DNA of 7,484 nucleotides from Acidimicrobiia bacterium (GTDB lineage Bacteria; Actinomycetota; Acidimicrobiia; Acidimicrobiales; Aldehydirespiratoraceae): positions 1 to 7,484 of the forward strand of contig JAJDZO010000199.1 in assembly GCA_022824605.1 (NCBI GenBank), written 5' to 3'. Shown here piece after piece: positions 1-6,131 of this stretch (position 1 is its first letter; each line of letters starts with the position of its first letter). The notes under the pieces were generated by a model. It was not told the DNA's origin. It saw only the letters and a program-made list of their open reading frames with translations, and made no database searches. Position numbers and translations under genes: made by a program.

Positions 1-1
1 C

Positions 2-112
2 CCCACAAAAGCCCCCGAAGCAGGCCAACAAACCAAAGAAGTAATGAAGCAAGTCCTAGGCCTGAACCCAGCGAAGATCGAGGACCTCAGGAGCCAGGGC
101 GCCTTCGGCTAG
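2..112 (+). CDS. CaiB/BaiF family CoA-transferase, C-terminal fragment
   Basis: This is the 3' end of a gene that begins left of the window: 36 codons in frame 2 ending in TAG at 110-112. The fragment contains TKEVMKQVLGLNP, then KIEDLRSQGAFG at the very end. This fits the usual tail of family III CoA-transferases, which runs roughly 'hT.eVL..vLGL...eI..L...Ga'. Family III enzymes move CoA between acyl-CoA and a free organic acid through an aspartyl-CoA intermediate. The catalytic part lies outside the window, so substrate and activity cannot be judged. Twelve of the 36 codons end in A and none in T, with 11 of those in the first 20 codons; this is unlike the strongly G/C-ending codons of the other genes here. 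The gene converges on the minus-strand dehydrogenase. Family call is fairly secure despite the short length, because the second CoA-transferase at the right edge shows the family is common in this neighbourhood. Confidence 0.62.
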   Translation, partial: PTKAPEAGQQTKEVMKQVLGLNPAKIEDLRSQGAFG

Positions 113-168
113 AACCCCCAGAGGCCCGCCCCGCCGCGCCCCCCTAGGCCGGTGGGTGGCGGCGAGTC

Positions 169-208
169 AGATGACCGACGAATAGGGCGAAGCCCGTGTC
201 GGTCATCT
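169..208. terminator. Nested stem-loop between convergent genes, probable bidirectional terminator
   Basis: A perfect 11-bp inverted repeat, AGATGACCGAC (169-179) and GTCGGTCATCT (198-208), encloses a second stem GGGC-GAA-GCCC (185-195). An asymmetric internal loop (GAATA against GT) separates the two stems. It lies in the 134-bp gap between the stop codon of the plus-strand CoA-transferase (112) and that of the minus-strand dehydrogenase (247), where a shared terminator is expected. There is no T-run on either side, so it is not a classical intrinsic terminator; U-tract-free hairpins are common in high-GC actinobacteria. The rest of the gap is GC-rich with weaker pairing, such as 132-137 with 159-164, and shows no gene. 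Confidence 0.55.
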
Positions 209-246
209 CGGCTCGACGACAGGACCCGCCGGCCGGGACAGCCCGA

Positions 247-1224
247 TCATGTGCGCGCGACGACAACCTCGCGACCAGGCTCCTCAGCCTCGTCGTCAAC
301 CATCTGCGCCGGGAACCCCGGTGCCAGCACCGACACGCCAGTAGCGTCCTCCAGGCGGCGCACCACATTGGGCGACCACTCGCGTGCCCCGTAACGGGCG
401 GCGGCGTCGTCGAATATGTCGATCAGCACCGGCGCCAACTCCAATCGCAGCCCGGCCCGCTCGGCCACCGCCGCGAACAGCGACAGATCCTTCTGTACCA
501 GGTCCATGGTGAAGTTGATGTCGCGGCTGCCGTTGAGGATCACCTGGCTCTCGGTCTCGTGCACGAACGAGTTGCCCGACGAGATGCGGATCGCCTCGTA
601 GGCGGTGTTGAGGTCGATGCCGGCCAGCTTGGAGGTGGTCAGCGCCTCGCACAGCGACACCAGGTTGGCGGTGGCCAGATAGTTGGTCACCACCTTGAGG
701 ATCGACGCCGACCCGATGCCGCCGGTGTGAAGGATGTGACGGCCCATTGCGCACAGCACGGGCAGCGCCCGCTCGAAAGTAGCCCGGTCGCAGCCCGCGA
801 AGATCGAGATGTTGCCGGTGGCGGCCCGATGGCAGCCGCCCGACACCGGGCAGTCCACCGCCACTCCCCCGGCGTCGGCCACCAGCGCAGCGAGGCGGCG
901 CACCTCGGCCTCGTCGGTGGTGCTCATCTCGGCCCAGATCGGGGGCGAGTCGTCACCGGGGCCGCGGGCGGCCAGTCCGGCCAGGATGCCGTCGTCTTCG
1001 GTCATCACGGCCGCGCTGGCCGCAGGGCTGGGCAGGCAGGTGATCACCATGTCGGCCCGTTCGGCCATCTCGGCGGGACTGCCGGCCCACCCCGCGCCCT
1101 CCGCCTCCAAGGTGGCCGCGGCGGAGCGGTCCAGATCTCGGACCACCAGATCGAAGCCGTTGCGCAGCAGGCTGCCGGCCAGCTTCGATCCCACGTTGCC
1201 CAAACCGATGAACCCGATTCTCAC
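247..1224 (-). CDS. 3-hydroxyisobutyrate dehydrogenase-family NAD(P)-dependent oxidoreductase
   Basis: Cytosolic beta-hydroxyacid dehydrogenase of 325 residues, near the family norm of about 300. Members oxidise 3-hydroxyisobutyrate or related 3-hydroxy acids, or reduce tartronate semialdehyde. The chosen start (GTG at 1224) gives MRIGFIGLGNVG, the classic beginning, with the dinucleotide-binding GxGxxG at residues 7-12. DCPVSGG (residues 124-130) is the substrate-binding signature. Lys177 with Asn181 (K-VVT-N) matches the catalytic Lys and its partner Asn four residues on. Lys245-Asp246 in QKDLSLF is another family-conserved pair. The stretch after SGG reads CHRAATGNI rather than the usual xxGAxxGTL, so the substrate may differ from 3-hydroxyisobutyrate. 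The last 17 residues form an acidic tail with no visible motif. The gene follows the permease on the same strand after a 139-bp gap that holds hairpins and a possible promoter, so it may be a separate transcript. Family is confident; substrate is unknown. Confidence 0.9.
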   Translation of the reverse strand: MRIGFIGLGNVGSKLAGSLLRNGFDLVVRDLDRSAAATLEAEGAGWAGSPAEMAERADMVITCLPSPAASAAVMTEDDGILAGLAARGPGDDSPPIWAEMSTTDEAEVRRLAALVADAGGVAVDCPVSGGCHRAATGNISIFAGCDRATFERALPVLCAMGRHILHTGGIGSASILKVVTNYLATANLVSLCEALTTSKLAGIDLNTAYEAIRISSGNSFVHETESQVILNGSRDINFTMDLVQKDLSLFAAVAERAGLRLELAPVLIDIFDDAAARYGAREWSPNVVRRLEDATGVSVLAPGFPAQMVDDEAEEPGREVVVART

Positions 1225-1232
1225 TGGCATCA

Positions 1233-1238
1233 CCTCCC
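1233..1238 (-). promoter_or_regulatory. Shine-Dalgarno site that decides the dehydrogenase start
   Basis: On the minus strand GGGAGG occupies 1238-1233. The reading frame is open further upstream through GTG (1233) and ATG (1230). Those two codons lie on or within 2 nt of the GGGAGG, too close for normal initiation. The GTG at 1224 is 8 nt from it, a standard spacing, and yields the family-typical N-terminus. I therefore start the dehydrogenase at 1224. Confidence 0.6.
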
Positions 1239-1251
1239 GATACGACGCCGA

Positions 1252-1257
1252 AGCTTA
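1252..1257 (-). promoter_or_regulatory. Possible -10 element for the dehydrogenase gene
   Basis: The minus strand reads TAAGCT at 1257-1252, matching the actinobacterial -10 pattern TANNNT. It would put a transcript start near 1245 and give a leader of about 20 nt containing the GGGAGG site. No recognisable -35 hexamer lies at the expected distance, so this is only a weak candidate. Confidence 0.22.
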
Positions 1258-1314
1258 GGAACTCGCCTCGCGAACGGGGGTGACCGTGGTGCGTCTCGCC
1301 GGCGAGTCCGGCTA

Positions 1315-1364
1315 CGGCGGCTGCTTCACCGCCGAGCACGAGTTCACGCCCGGCGTCGGCGGGC
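1315..1364 (-). terminator. GC-rich hairpins after the permease stop codon
   Basis: Two short hairpins follow or overlap the permease stop. On the plus strand GCCCG (1348-1352) pairs with CGGGC (1360-1364), touching the stop codon. CGGCGG (1315-1320) pairs with CCGCCG (1329-1334) across an 8-nt loop. Neither is followed by a T-run. They could attenuate or end the tpx-permease transcript before the dehydrogenase. In sequence this GC-rich such stems also arise by chance. Confidence 0.25.
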
Positions 1365-3154
1365 TAGCGCGAGCCTCTGACCTGCACAGTCACCACGTCG
1401 AGGCCGTAGTACTTCTGATGGTGCACCGAGGAGGCGTAGTGGCGCAGCAGGCGCAGTGAGACTTCTCCTCCCTCCAGGCCGTGGGCGCCCTCTGCCTCTT
1501 CGCTGAGGTAGGCCAGACGGTCTTCGAGATTCTCCTCGTCGGACACGGCCAGGAACTCCATCTCGACGGCGGAGTTGCTGGGGCGGGCGATGACGATGAG
1601 CCGGGCCGTGCCCTTCGGCGACTCCCGGCCGTCGGGATCGCGCCGGTGCTCGGCGCCCGGCTCGAAGTCCGGCGATTCGACCAGACTGATGAGGGTCTCC
1701 TCGCCAGCGGAACACAGCCGCTGCGCGGAGGCTTCGTTCCAGCCGATCCTGGCTGCAATGCCGCGCAGGAACTCGTCTATCTCCGGCAGGGCGGCCAGGC
1801 TCAGATCCGCCTCCAGGCGGGCTTGCCGTACCGGGCTGGTCGCCTCGATGAACAGCGTGAGCAGCACCGCGGTGACCGCTCCCATGACCAGGCCGTTGTC
1901 GAGCAGCGAGCCCCAGGTCTCTCCCAGCAGGTCGACGAAGATCGTCGAGTTCGCCAATGCGGCCCCCACCGCGAACGATGTCGCCGCCACCAGAGCCTTC
2001 TGGGCGTCGAGACCGCCCTGGATCAGGGTGCGGATCCCGCCCACGAACACGGCCCCGGTGGCGGTGAGGACATAGGCCCCCATCACCGGGTTGGGGATCG
2101 ACACCAGCACAGCCGCGAATTTCGGGAACAGGGCCGACAGCGCGAACGTGGCACCGATCACGTAGCCGACCCGGCGCGACGCCACCGACGTGAGCGTGAC
2201 GAGCGACACGCTGGGCGACGCGTATGCGGTGGTGGGCGGCACCCCGACCAGACCCGTCGTCAGGATGCCCAGGCCGTTGGTATTGAGCGAGCCCTGCACC
2301 TGCCGGAAGTCGGTCACCTTGGGCCTGCGCCACGAGACCTGCTGCACGGCCACGCTGTCGCCCACGTTCTTCACGCCGCCCACCAGCGTCACCACCATGA
2401 AGGCCGGCAGCAGCGCCCAGAAGTCCAAACCGGGCGGCATCTCGAGACCGGGCAGACCGCCGCCGGGTAGACCGAACCATGCGGCGTCGGCCAGGGGCCC
2501 GGCGTCGTAGATGCCCAGCAGGGCCGCCACCACGCATCCTGCGCCCAGCGCGATCAGTGGCGTCCACGGCTGCCACCGACGAGGCGACCTCAAACCCAGC
2601 AGCGTCAAGGCCGCCAGCGTCACCCCCGCTGCGATAGGGCCCGCCGCCTCCGATGAGCCTGCCGGAACCTCCCGGATGCTGTCGAGCCCTATGGGCAGTA
2701 TCGACACGGCGATCAGTATCAGCACCGTGCCTGAGACGACCGGCGTGATGATGCGACGCAGCAACGGCAGCCACAACGCCAGCAACAGGTAGAACAGCGA
2801 CGAAGCCACGGTCAGGCTGGCCAGCAGTGCAGGACCACCCGCCTCCAGCGCTTGCACCGAGATGGCCACGAAGTGCAGCGTCGGACCCATTATCAGAACG
2901 TGACCCGCGCCGAACCGCCCGACCCGGCTGGCCTGAAGCGCGGTGAGCACGCCGGCGATGATCAGGGAGATGAACACGGCCCACGACAGGTAGCTGTCGT
3001 CCTGCCCGCCCGCCCGTGCGGTCACGGCCAGCACCAACACAATCGAGGCCACCACCATCATGGCGCCCTGCAGCCCCACCCCCACCAGCACGCCCAGCGG
3101 GCACGCATCGTCGGGCTCGAAGCGGATCGCGCCGCCCTCGGCAGGATCCGTCAT
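1364..3154 (-). CDS. NCS2/NAT-like membrane permease with C-terminal degenerate GHKL-like domain
   Basis: A 596-residue membrane protein. Residues 20-438 form about 12-14 hydrophobic segments in the pattern of the NCS2 (xanthine/uracil permease, NAT) family, which normally imports nucleobases with protons. Family landmarks are GLQG (27-30), VKNVGDSVAVQQVS (261-274), and a TM10 region ending LTSVASRRVG (321-330). Key binding residues differ: the TM1 'QH' is QG, the TM8 Glu of 'ExxG[DH]' is Lys262, and the TM10 'QN' is Ser/Pro. After the last helix, residues 445-596 form a soluble domain. It opens with LPEIDEFLRGIAARIGW and AGEETLISLVE, contains FLAVSDEENLEDRL, and closes with EVSLRLLRHYASSVHHQ and a beta strand. 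This resembles HATPase_c_2 (anti-sigma-like GHKL), but the N-box Asn is Ser490 and DxGxG is absent. It starts 42 nt after tpx, so co-transcription is likely. The ribosome site is weak (AGAGC). The permease fold is confident; nucleobase transport is doubtful. Confidence 0.82.
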   Translation of the reverse strand: MTDPAEGGAIRFEPDDACPLGVLVGVGLQGAMMVVASIVLVLAVTARAGGQDDSYLSWAVFISLIIAGVLTALQASRVGRFGAGHVLIMGPTLHFVAISVQALEAGGPALLASLTVASSLFYLLLALWLPLLRRIITPVVSGTVLILIAVSILPIGLDSIREVPAGSSEAAGPIAAGVTLAALTLLGLRSPRRWQPWTPLIALGAGCVVAALLGIYDAGPLADAAWFGLPGGGLPGLEMPPGLDFWALLPAFMVVTLVGGVKNVGDSVAVQQVSWRRPKVTDFRQVQGSLNTNGLGILTTGLVGVPPTTAYASPSVSLVTLTSVASRRVGYVIGATFALSALFPKFAAVLVSIPNPVMGAYVLTATGAVFVGGIRTLIQGGLDAQKALVAATSFAVGAALANSTIFVDLLGETWGSLLDNGLVMGAVTAVLLTLFIEATSPVRQARLEADLSLAALPEIDEFLRGIAARIGWNEASAQRLCSAGEETLISLVESPDFEPGAEHRRDPDGRESPKGTARLIVIARPSNSAVEMEFLAVSDEENLEDRLAYLSEEAEGAHGLEGGEVSLRLLRHYASSVHHQKYYGLDVVTVQVRGSR

Positions 3155-3196
3155 TGCTCTATGGATCGGGCCGTCCGGTGAAGGCCCCCAGGGTGC

Positions 3197-3697
3197 TCAG
3201 CCGAGAGCGGCCAGGGCGGCGTCGTAGTCGGGTTCGCGGGTGATCTCCGGCACCAGCTCGGAATGCAACACGGTGCCGTCCGCACCGACGACCACCACCG
3301 CACGGGCGCACAGACCCGCCATCGGACCGTCGACGATGCCGACCCCGTAGTCGTCAAGAAACTCCGCGTTGCGGAACGTCGAGCCGGAGGTGACGTTCTC
3401 GATCCCCTCGGCTGCGCAGAACCGGCCCGCGGCGAACGGCAGGTCGGCCGACACGCACACCACGGTGGTGTCGTCGAGGCCGGCGGCCCTCTCGTTGAAG
3501 GTGCGGATGCTCTGGGCACACACCGGGGTGTCGACCGACGGGAAGATGTTCAGCACTACCCGGCCGCCGCGCAGGCCCTCGGAGGTGACCGTGCTCAGGC
3601 CGCCGCCTGTCAAGGTGAAGTCGGGGGCGGGGCGGCCCACCGACGGCACCTCGCCGCTGGTGTTGATGGGGTTGCCCCTGAGAGTGATCTCGGCCAT
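3197..3697 (-). CDS. tpx: Thiol peroxidase (atypical 2-Cys peroxiredoxin)
   Basis: Cytosolic peroxidase of 166 residues, the standard Tpx length. It reduces hydrogen peroxide and organic hydroperoxides using thioredoxin. The sequence shows the family throughout: an N-terminal beta hairpin (ITLRGNPINTSGEVP), PAPDFTL (23-29), and the active site PSVDTPVC (53-60) with peroxidatic Cys60 and Thr57. CVSADLPFAAGRFC (81-94) carries the resolving Cys94, and GLCARAVVVVG (128-138) has the conserved Arg132. Positions of Cys60, Cys94 and Cys81 match E. coli Tpx Cys61, Cys95 and Cys82 within one residue. The ATG at 3697 has a good ribosome site, AAGGAG at 3709-3704, six nt upstream. It is the first gene of the minus-strand block and diverges from the decarboxylase across 114 bp. 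The permease follows after 42 nt. No missing residues or truncation. Identification is very secure. Confidence 0.97.
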   Translation of the reverse strand: MAEITLRGNPINTSGEVPSVGRPAPDFTLTGGGLSTVTSEGLRGGRVVLNIFPSVDTPVCAQSIRTFNERAAGLDDTTVVCVSADLPFAAGRFCAAEGIENVTSGSTFRNAEFLDDYGVGIVDGPMAGLCARAVVVVGADGTVLHSELVPEITREPDYDAALAALG

Positions 3698-3797
3698 TGG
3701 TTGCTCCTTCGCGAGTCGGGGGGTCGCACCACACGGTTCGCCCTGCCGGCTGGCAGCGGGCGGCCGTGGCGCCCCCGAAGGCTAATCGGGTGGCCGT

Positions 3798-3811
3798 TAC
3801 CCTGCCCCTTC
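3798..3811 (+). promoter_or_regulatory. Probable leaderless promoter (-10 element) of the decarboxylase
   Basis: TACCCT (3798-3803) fits the actinobacterial -10 pattern TANNNT and ends 8 nt before the ATG at 3812, so transcription would begin at or next to the start codon. No Shine-Dalgarno sequence lies upstream of this ATG (the preceding bases are CTGCCCCTTC), which agrees with a leaderless mRNA. No clear -35 hexamer is seen. The same 114-bp gap must hold the tpx promoter; TAGCCT on the minus strand (3784-3779) is a possible but weak -10 for it. Confidence 0.35.
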
Positions 3812-5230
3812 ATGTCGCCGGATCCCGCTGCCCATCACGACCCGCTCGACCTTGAGGCGTTCCGGCGCAACGCCCACGCCCTGGTCGACTGGGTGACCGA
3901 CTACCTCGCCGGCCTCGAGGCCCGCCCGGTGCGCGAGCCGGTGGAGCCGGGCGATGTGCGGGCCAAGCTCCCCGATCGAGCCCCCGAACTCGCGGAGCCC
4001 TTCGATGAGGTTCTGGCCGACCTCGACAGGGTGGTGGTGCCGGGGTTGGCCCACTGGCAGCATCCCGGCTGGTTCGCCTTCTTCCCGGCCCAGAGTTCGC
4101 CTCCGGCCGTGCTGGGCGAGCTGGCCGCGGCGGGGATCGGTGTGCAGGGGATGCTGTGGTCGACATCGCCGGCTGCCACCGAGATCGAGTCCCATGTGCT
4201 CGACTGGCTGGTGGACCTGCTCGGCGTGCCTCAGTCTTGGAAGACCACCGCCTCGGGCGGCGGTGTGCTTCAGGCCGGCGCCTCGACCGCCACCCACACC
4301 GCCATGGTGGTTGCTCGCGAACGCTGCCGCGAGCGCGCCGGTGTGACGGCGGAGCAGATGGTGGCCTACACGTCCAATCAGGCCCACTCGTCGCTGGAGA
4401 AGGGGGCCAGACTCACCGGGTTCGGCCACATCCGCCTGCTGGACGTCGACTCGGACTTGGCGGCTCGCCCCGAGGGGCTGCTCGAGGTGATCACGGCTGA
4501 CCGCGAGAGCGGCCTGACGCCGGCCTTCGTGGGCTCCAATGTGGGCACCACCGGCACGGCCGCGGTCGATCCGGTGCGTGCGCTGGGCGAGATCGCCCGC
4601 CGCGAGCAGATGTGGCACCACGTCGATGCCGCCTACGGCGGTTCGGCCATGATCTGCGAGGAGTTCCGCCACCACCATGACGGCCTTGACCTGGTCGACA
4701 GCTACACCTTCAACCCGCACAAGTGGCTGGCCACCAACCTCGAGTGCTCGGTTATGTGGGTCGCCGACCGCCGACCGCTGATCGACACGCTCAGCGTGGT
4801 GCCGCCCTACCTTCGCAACCCGGCCTCGGAGTCGGGGCAGGTGATCGACTACCGCGACTGGCACGCACCGCTGGGGCGGCCGTTCAGGGCGCTCAAGCTG
4901 TGGTTCGTGCTGCGCAGCTTCGGCGCCGAGGGCCTCAGGCGGATGATCCGCAACCACACGGCCTGGGCGCGGACGCTGGCTGACCGGGTGGACGCGCATC
5001 CGCGGCTTGAACGGATCGCGCCGGTGCATTTCGCGCTGGTGTCGTTGGTGCACCGCGACGGCGACGAGGCCACCGACTCTCTGGCGGCCGCCATCAACTC
5101 CGACGGCCGCTTCTACGTCACCGCGTCGGAGGTGGACGGGCGGCGGTTCCTGCGTGTGTCGGTCGGCTCCACCTGGACGACCCAGCACCATGTGGACGCC
5201 CTGTGGGAGTTCATCGCCGACCACGCCTGA
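3812..5230 (+). CDS. PLP-dependent aromatic L-amino acid decarboxylase family (group II)
   Basis: A 472-residue cytosolic enzyme of the DDC/tyrosine decarboxylase family. It removes CO2 from an aromatic or related L-amino acid to give an amine. Motifs line up almost number for number with animal DDC: HWQHPGWFAFFPA (81-93), PLP-stacking His192 in NQAHSSLEKGARLTG, Thr246 in SNVGTTG, Asp272 in HVDAAYGGSA, and the Schiff-base Lys304 in FNPHKW. Tyr333 in PPYLRN matches the catalytic-loop Tyr332, which is Phe in the aldehyde-forming relatives, so true decarboxylation is expected. Pocket residues differ from DDC: Gln112 and Met114 stand where DDC has Ile101 and Phe103, so the substrate is open. The frame is open back to 3263, but that stretch overlaps tpx antisense and lacks family sequence. 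ATG 3812 gives the normal N-terminus (PLDLEAFRRNAHALVDWV). The gene has no ribosome site and is probably leaderless. The aldolase follows after 83 nt. Confidence 0.93.
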   Translation: MSPDPAAHHDPLDLEAFRRNAHALVDWVTDYLAGLEARPVREPVEPGDVRAKLPDRAPELAEPFDEVLADLDRVVVPGLAHWQHPGWFAFFPAQSSPPAVLGELAAAGIGVQGMLWSTSPAATEIESHVLDWLVDLLGVPQSWKTTASGGGVLQAGASTATHTAMVVARERCRERAGVTAEQMVAYTSNQAHSSLEKGARLTGFGHIRLLDVDSDLAARPEGLLEVITADRESGLTPAFVGSNVGTTGTAAVDPVRALGEIARREQMWHHVDAAYGGSAMICEEFRHHHDGLDLVDSYTFNPHKWLATNLECSVMWVADRRPLIDTLSVVPPYLRNPASESGQVIDYRDWHAPLGRPFRALKLWFVLRSFGAEGLRRMIRNHTAWARTLADRVDAHPRLERIAPVHFALVSLVHRDGDEATDSLAAAINSDGRFYVTASEVDGRRFLRVSVGSTWTTQHHVDALWEFIADHA

Positions 5231-5245
5231 CCGCCCGACGGCAGG

Positions 5246-5276
5246 CATCGGCCCCTCCGCACACGCCCCGCCGATG
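5246..5276 (+). terminator. Weak stem-loop between decarboxylase and aldolase
   Basis: CATCGGC (5246-5252) and GCCGATG (5270-5276) form a perfect 7-bp inverted repeat around a 17-nt loop, 15 nt after the decarboxylase stop. There is no T-run. It may mark a transcript end before the aldolase operon or be chance pairing in GC-rich DNA. Confidence 0.25.
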
Positions 5277-5313
5277 GTCGCGTCCGGGTCAAGACGTGAT
5301 AGAGACAGTCGCC

Positions 5314-6102
5314 ATGAGAAGCAACCCCATGCGAGAGCGGTGGGCGTCGGATGAGCCCGCCATCGGCGGCTGGCTCGGCATTCCCAGCGCCTCCTCCGCG
5401 GAGATGGTCGCCCGCCGCGACTTCGACTACGTCTGCGTCGACTTGCAGCACGGCCTCGTCGACTACAGCGACCTCTGGCCCATGCTGCAGGCCATCAACA
5501 TAGGCACGGCCACCCCGCTGGTGCGGGTGCCGTGGAACGAGCCGGGCATCATCGGCAAGAGCCTCGACGCCGGGGCCAGAGGGATCGTCATTCCGATGGT
5601 GAACACCGCAGCTGAGGCCGAGGCCGCGGTGCAGGCGTGCCGCTACGCCCCCGACGGCAGCCGCAGCTACGCGGGCACCCGGGTGGTGCGCCAGGAGGGC
5701 TCGGACTATTTCGCCAACGCCAACACCGATGTGGCCGTGATCCCCATGGTGGAGACCGTCGAGGCGGTGGCCAACCTCGACGACATCTTGTCGGTCGCCG
5801 GGGTCGACGCCGTGTACGTGGGGCCGTCGGACCTGTCGGTGAGCCTCGGCCTGAAGCCGGGCAACAACGACGGGGAACCCTCCTTCGACGCGGCGGTGGC
5901 CACGATCCTCGACGGCTGCGCCCGCCACGACGTGATCGCCGGGTGCCACACCGTGTCGGAACTGTGCCAGCGACGGGCCGGGCAGGGCTTCCGCATGATC
6001 ACCGTCACCTCCGACACGGTGGCGCTGACCCGGGCGCTCGATGACGAGCTGTGCCGCGCCCGCGGCGAACAGCCCGCGGTGCGCTCCGCGTCGATGTACT
6101 GA
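5314..6102 (+). CDS. HpcH/HpaI family class II aldolase
   Basis: A 262-residue metal-dependent aldolase of the HpcH/HpaI family, which includes 4-hydroxy-2-oxoheptanedioate and 2-dehydro-3-deoxyglucarate aldolases. These cleave 4-hydroxy-2-oxo acids to pyruvate and an aldehyde, in a TIM barrel. The catalytic set is intact and close to E. coli HpaI numbering: His46 in VDLQHG, Arg71 in LVRVP, metal ligands Glu147 in MVETVEA and Asp173 in VGPSDLSVSLG, plus the GARGIVIPMV barrel strand (88-96). The DLQHG form of the His motif and the loop GSRSYAGTR (115-123) are features of the dehydro-deoxyglucarate-like branch. The ATG at 5314 is preceded by AGAGA (5301-5305) at 8 nt; GTG 5296 and ATG 5329 are in frame and possible. 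The acyl-CoA dehydrogenase starts 29 nt after its stop, so the two are likely one operon. Family is secure; the exact sugar-acid or aromatic-pathway substrate is not known. Confidence 0.92.
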   Translation: MRSNPMRERWASDEPAIGGWLGIPSASSAEMVARRDFDYVCVDLQHGLVDYSDLWPMLQAINIGTATPLVRVPWNEPGIIGKSLDAGARGIVIPMVNTAAEAEAAVQACRYAPDGSRSYAGTRVVRQEGSDYFANANTDVAVIPMVETVEAVANLDDILSVAGVDAVYVGPSDLSVSLGLKPGNNDGEPSFDAAVATILDGCARHDVIAGCHTVSELCQRRAGQGFRMITVTSDTVALTRALDDELCRARGEQPAVRSASMY

Positions 6103-6131
6103 CCGAGCGTCGCACCAGCAGGGAGCCGGCC

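Noticed and set aside
51..150. CCTAGGCC occurring twice near the left edge
   Set aside because: An 8-base repeat in GC-rich DNA is likely chance; no further similarity around the two copies.
196..1380. Plus-strand open frame of 394 codons opposite the dehydrogenase
   Set aside because: It starts inside the terminator stem-loop and is antisense to a gene with complete NAD-binding and catalytic motifs.
1280..1460. Small plus-strand frame from GTG 1280 reading VTVVRLAGESGYGGCF
   Set aside because: It looks mildly protein-like, but there is no ribosome site, more than half lies antisense in the permease, and I see no family match.
1481..2470. Plus-strand open frame of 329 codons opposite the permease
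   Set aside because: Composition typical of antisense GC-rich frames; no motif seen.
1344..3104. Second long minus-strand frame (586 codons) overlapping the permease
   Set aside because: Gly/Arg-rich out-of-frame reading; the permease frame has hydrophobic helices and family motifs.
3263..3811. N-terminal extension of the decarboxylase reading frame (open from 3263)
   Set aside because: It runs antisense through tpx, has no family sequence, and the ATG at 3812 gives the normal N-terminus.
3797..5248. Long minus-strand open frame of 483 codons opposite the decarboxylase
   Set aside because: High-GC antisense shadow rich in Arg, His and Gly with no recognisable domain; the plus-strand protein has intact catalytic motifs.
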